Shown: positions 61,567-64,000 of the stretch, piece by piece | Position numbering within the stretch: position 1 is the first letter of the stretch | Layout of the letters: each line of letters begins with the position of its first letter | Assembly: GCF_001642835.1 (NCBI RefSeq) | Contig: NZ_LXEI01000001.1 | Coordinates: forward strand, 124,001 to 188,000 | From: Pseudotamlana agarivorans | Lineage (GTDB): Bacteria > Bacteroidota > Bacteroidia > Flavobacteriales > Flavobacteriaceae | Length of the DNA stretch: 64,000 bases | Direction: 5' to 3' | Translations under genes and position numbers: made by a program | The notes under the pieces: generated by a model | Databases searched by the model: none | Told to the model about the DNA's origin: nothing | Seen by the model: only the letters and a program-made list of their open reading frames with translations

Positions 61567-62289
61567 CTACTTTTTAAATAGACTTTTTATCTTCATTGAA
61601 ATAACTCCAAAAATGGCTTCGGAAATTATGCTTGAACTTAATTTAGATTCGCCTCGTGTTCTATCTGTAAAAATTACAGGCACCTCAATAATTTTAAATC
61701 CCTTTAAATAGGCTTTGAATTTCATTTCAATTTGAAAAGCATAACCTATAAATTTTATGGTTTTTAAATCGATAGTCTCTAAAACCTCGCGTTTATAGCA
61801 CACAAATCCAGCCGTAGTATCCTGAATATTCATACCTGTAATGAAACGCACATATTTTGATGCCAAATACGACATTAAAACCCTTCCCATTGGCCAATTA
61901 ACAACATTCACTCCTGTAACATATCGAGATCCGATAGACAAACCTGCTCCGTCTTCATGACAGGCATTATAAAGCTTAATAACGTCATCTGGATTGTGAG
62001 AAAAATCGGCATCCATTTCAAATATATAACGATAGTCTCTCGCCAAGCACCAATTAAATCCGTGAATATAAGCTGTTCCTAAACCAGATTTTTCCTTTCT
62101 AGTTTCTAAAAACAGCTTTCCTTCAAATTCCTTTTGAAGCTCTTTAACTTTTAGTCCTGTTAAATCGGGCGAATTATCATCAACAATAAGGATATGTAAA
62201 TCAACTGGTTGCAAGAACACTGCTCGAATAATCGCTTCTACATTTTCAATCTCATTATACGTTGGAATAATAACAACTGTATCAGGCAT
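61567..62289 (-). CDS. Polyprenol-phosphate mannosyltransferase-like GT2 glycosyltransferase
   Basis: 240 residues of the dolichol-phosphate mannose synthase type: VIIPTYNEIENV, VDDNSPDLTG (36-45), GLGTAYIHGFNWCL, EMDADFSHNPDD with D93-x-D95, SRYVTGVNVVNWP and TAGFVCYKREVL. It lacks the C-terminal membrane helices of long forms. It probably makes a lipid-linked sugar for envelope glycosylation. Start of the operon; pyrC follows by six bases. Confidence 0.9.
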   Translation of the reverse strand: MPDTVVIIPTYNEIENVEAIIRAVFLQPVDLHILIVDDNSPDLTGLKVKELQKEFEGKLFLETRKEKSGLGTAYIHGFNWCLARDYRYIFEMDADFSHNPDDVIKLYNACHEDGAGLSIGSRYVTGVNVVNWPMGRVLMSYLASKYVRFITGMNIQDTTAGFVCYKREVLETIDLKTIKFIGYAFQIEMKFKAYLKGFKIIEVPVIFTDRTRGESKLSSSIISEAIFGVISMKIKSLFKK

Positions 62290-62322
62290 ATTTTTTAATT
62301 ATCGCAATCCTTTTTATTTTGA

Positions 62323-62330
62323 CAAATGTA
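62323..62330 (-). promoter_or_regulatory. Promoter -7 box for GT2-pyrC-DUF4296
   Basis: TACATTTG on the minus strand, perfect match, 33 bases before the ATG. Confidence 0.5.
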
Positions 62331-62407
62331 CATGATTAAGCCATTATATTTTTTAAAAAATCCCTAATAATACGCTAAAAAACTAAAATTTATAATAATT
62401 TTATGCC

Positions 62408-63055
62408 ATGCTTCGTAACATAATTTCAAACGAGATATTTACAATATTAATTATTGTTGGATTAGCCATAGTAGCTACGGCTAAATTATTGGCTCCAAAA
62501 CGGTTTCATGACTTTATGCTGGTTTTAGGGAACGATCGTTATCTTAAAATACATGCCAGAGATCAAAAGTTTTTCGACAGGTTCGATGCCTTGCTTTTTG
62601 GCAATTTGGCCATTTCGTTATCCTTGTTTTGCTTCATAATCTATAGGCAAACAACAACCGTGAACGACATTCCAATAAACGACATGCTAAAATTTATTAT
62701 TTGTTTAGCTGTTTTTATCCTAATAAAAGTGCTGTTTGAACGTTTAATTGGAAGTATTTTTGAAATTGATAGCTTAACCGATCATTATTTATTTCAAAAA
62801 ATAACCTTTATTAACTATTTGGGTGTGCTATTACTACCAATAAATGCGATCTTATTGTACAGCCTCCCTCCTACATTGCCTATAATTTATGGTATCATTA
62901 TTTTATTGTTAATTATAAACATCATTGGCTTAATCAGTTCATTTAAAACCTATCAAAGTATAATAAAATTAAACTTGTTTTATTTTATTTTGTATCTTTG
63001 CACTCTCGAAATCGCACCCTATATCATTTTATATAAGGTGTTTGTTTCTAACTAA
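62408..63055 (+). CDS. DUF4271 membrane protein
   Basis: 215 residues with about six membrane helices (ILIIVGLAIVATAKLLAP, LLFGNLAISLSLFCFII, IICLAVFILIKVLFERLIG, YLGVLLLPINAILLYSLP, IIYGIIILLLIINIIGLIS, LFYFILYLCTLEIAPYIIL), the layout of DUF4271, found next to hemD in Bacteroidota. Function unknown. The hemD promoter lies within its 3' end. Confidence 0.88.
   Translation: MLRNIISNEIFTILIIVGLAIVATAKLLAPKRFHDFMLVLGNDRYLKIHARDQKFFDRFDALLFGNLAISLSLFCFIIYRQTTTVNDIPINDMLKFIICLAVFILIKVLFERLIGSIFEIDSLTDHYLFQKITFINYLGVLLLPINAILLYSLPPTLPIIYGIIILLLIINIIGLISSFKTYQSIIKLNLFYFILYLCTLEIAPYIILYKVFVSN
62993..63000 (+). promoter_or_regulatory. Internal promoter -7 box for hemD
   Basis: TATCTTTG, perfect match inside the DUF4271 coding sequence; TTG at 62975-62977 is 15 bases upstream, slightly short. 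It lies 76 bases before hemD. Confidence 0.5.
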
Positions 63056-63076
63056 AGACAATCGACCTGATCCCTT

Positions 63077-63826
63077 ATGAAAGTAAAAACAATTTTGGTA
63101 TCTCAACCAGAGCCTAAAATAGAGAACTCTCCCTACTTTGATTTACAACAAAAACAACGTGTAAAAATTGATTTTAGACCTTTTATTCATGTTGAAGGCG
63201 TGTCCGCTAAAGAAATTAGACAGCAAAAAATCGATTTAAAAAACTACACAGCTATTATTTTAACAAGTAGAAATGCTGTAGATCATTTTTTTAGAATCGC
63301 CGACGAGATGCGATTTAAAGTTCCTGATACTTTAAAATATTTTTGTCAGTCTGAAGCTGTTGCTTACTACCTACAAAAATACGTGGTGTACAGAAAACGT
63401 AAAATTTATGTTGGAAAACGTACATTTTCTGAGCTTTCTCCACTTATTAAAAAGTATAAAGACGAAAAATTCTTATTACCAAATACTGATAAAGTAAAAC
63501 CTGAGGTTCCTAACACTTTAGACGCTTTAGGTGTAGACTGGAAACAAGCTACTTTTTACAAAACCGTGGTTAGTGATTTATCTGATTTAGCAGATGTATC
63601 TTACGATGTTCTTGTATTTTTTAGCCCTTCAGGAATCGAATCTTTATTTCAAAATTTCCCTGATTTCAAGCAAAACGACACACGTATTGCGGTATTTGGA
63701 AATACAACCATTAAGGCTGTTGAGGAAAAAGGTTTACGGGTAGATATTGCTGCGCCAACTCCTGAAACGCCTTCAATGACTATGGCTTTAGAAAAATATA
63801 TTGAAAAAGCCAATAAAGGAAAATAA
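63077..63826 (+). CDS. hemD: Uroporphyrinogen-III synthase
   Basis: Closes the tetrapyrrole ring with inversion of ring D, in haem and sirohaem synthesis. 249 residues with the two-lobed HemD pattern: TILVSQPEPKIENSPYF, AIILTSRNAVDHFF, LLPNTDKVKPEVPNTLDALG, VLVFFSPSGIESLFQNFP, RIAVFGNTTIKAVEEKGLRVDIAAPTPETPSM. Sequence is poorly conserved in this family, but the order of motifs and the DUF4271 neighbour support it. Confidence 0.9.
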   Translation: MKVKTILVSQPEPKIENSPYFDLQQKQRVKIDFRPFIHVEGVSAKEIRQQKIDLKNYTAIILTSRNAVDHFFRIADEMRFKVPDTLKYFCQSEAVAYYLQKYVVYRKRKIYVGKRTFSELSPLIKKYKDEKFLLPNTDKVKPEVPNTLDALGVDWKQATFYKTVVSDLSDLADVSYDVLVFFSPSGIESLFQNFPDFKQNDTRIAVFGNTTIKAVEEKGLRVDIAAPTPETPSMTMALEKYIEKANKGK

Positions 63827-63851
63827 TAACAGACTTTATTAATAACACATA

Positions 63852-63887
63852 AAAAAGGGGATGATTTAAAAAAATCATCCCCTTTTT
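63852..63887. terminator. Bidirectional terminator after hemD
   Basis: AAAAAGGGGATGATTT and AAATCATCCCCTTTTT form a perfect stem of about 15 bp with T-tracts both ways. It serves hemD and the converging gene. Confidence 0.92.
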
Positions 63888-63908
63888 AGTAAGGTATATT
63901 ATTATTAT

Positions 63909-64000
63909 TTAAAAAGCGTAGCGTTGCGGCCCTCCACGTCGAATTTCTTCAGTACAGTGCTCCTCGAACTTTTTAAAATTCTCGCGAAACGCATTCGTTA
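63909..64000 (-). CDS. C-terminal end of a gene, possibly phosphoenolpyruvate carboxykinase (ATP)
   Basis: Only the last 30 codons are in the window, ending at the TAA 63909-63911. They read TNAFRENFKKFEEHC and TEEIRRGGPQRYAF. The ENFKKFE and GGPQ elements resemble the C-terminus of ATP-type PEP carboxykinase. The stretch is too short to be sure. Confidence 0.5.
   Translation of the reverse strand, partial: TNAFRENFKKFEEHCTEEIRRGGPQRYAF

Noticed and set aside
1-64000. CRISPR array, rRNA, tRNA, prophage or insertion sequence
   Set aside because: No regularly spaced direct repeats, no transposase or phage genes, and no tRNA cloverleaf or rRNA sequence were recognised by eye.

Overview
The window is AT-rich chromosomal DNA from a member of the Bacteroidota, most likely a marine Flavobacteriaceae. 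Three lines of sequence evidence support this. Intergenic regions repeatedly carry the Bacteroidota -7 promoter box TAnnTTTG (at least 15 perfect copies). The window contains Bacteroidota-restricted families: a T9SS type A sorting domain, DUF5686, DUF4271, DUF4296, and 2TM domain fusions. Genes mostly lack a Shine-Dalgarno sequence. Nearly all genes are ordinary housekeeping genes; no rRNA, tRNA, CRISPR array, insertion sequence or prophage was seen.

Layout. 1-4300 (-): arginine cluster, two GNAT acetyltransferases, argG, argC and a partial argD. 4300-4775: gap with a promoter-bearing remnant of a lipoprotein start and an Arg-codon-rich mini-ORF. 4776-7016 (-): a lipoprotein azurin and a GapN-like aldehyde dehydrogenase. 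7181-14070 (-): the branched-chain amino acid operon ilvD-ilvB-ilvN-ilvC-ilvA. 14314-14680: two back-to-back regulatory leaders, namely an Ile/Val-rich leader-peptide attenuator for the ilv operon (-) and a SAM-II-like riboswitch for metK (+). 16044-20192 (-): an orphan PAAR / dual-peptidase effector / lipoprotein trio with the look of a type VI secretion effector-immunity cassette. 20369-26163 (-): an RND tripartite efflux pump. 26752-30295 (-): a DUF5686 outer-membrane protein and pdhB. 30714-34856 (+): etfB, etfA, a bifunctional nuclease with a UVR motif, and a nucleoside transporter. 35198-38090: thyA, a stand-alone CBM48 protein, and a membrane-anchored dihydrofolate reductase fusion.

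38237-43256 (+): FAD-dependent dehydrogenase, sugar O-acetyltransferase, fabD-lspA and a type II NADH dehydrogenase. 43325-46942: envelope sugar genes (galE, DegT aminotransferase, waaA). 47020-47992 (+): two small acidic lipoproteins, one made of 11-residue repeats. 48092-50005 (-): ferredoxin and an Nfu-Mrp Fe-S pair. 50459-52495: an unknown gene facing trmB-lysE-atl. 52778-55530: a glycosyltransferase and a PhoR/PhoB-type two-component system. 55769-59763: a bare T9SS sorting domain, a LuxE-like acyl-activating protein, tyrS and an epimerase. 59765-63826: GT2-pyrC-DUF4296 facing DUF4271-hemD. 63909-64000: the tail of a gene that resembles pckA.

The strongest regulatory content is the ilv/metK intergenic region. 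The leader peptide, antiterminator and terminator arms can be read off the sequence with the geometry of classical attenuation. On the other strand, a SAM-II-type aptamer carries a 10-bp alternative pairing close to the metK start. The strongest accessory content is the PAAR-effector-lipoprotein trio. All functions are read from sequence by eye; no searches were run.
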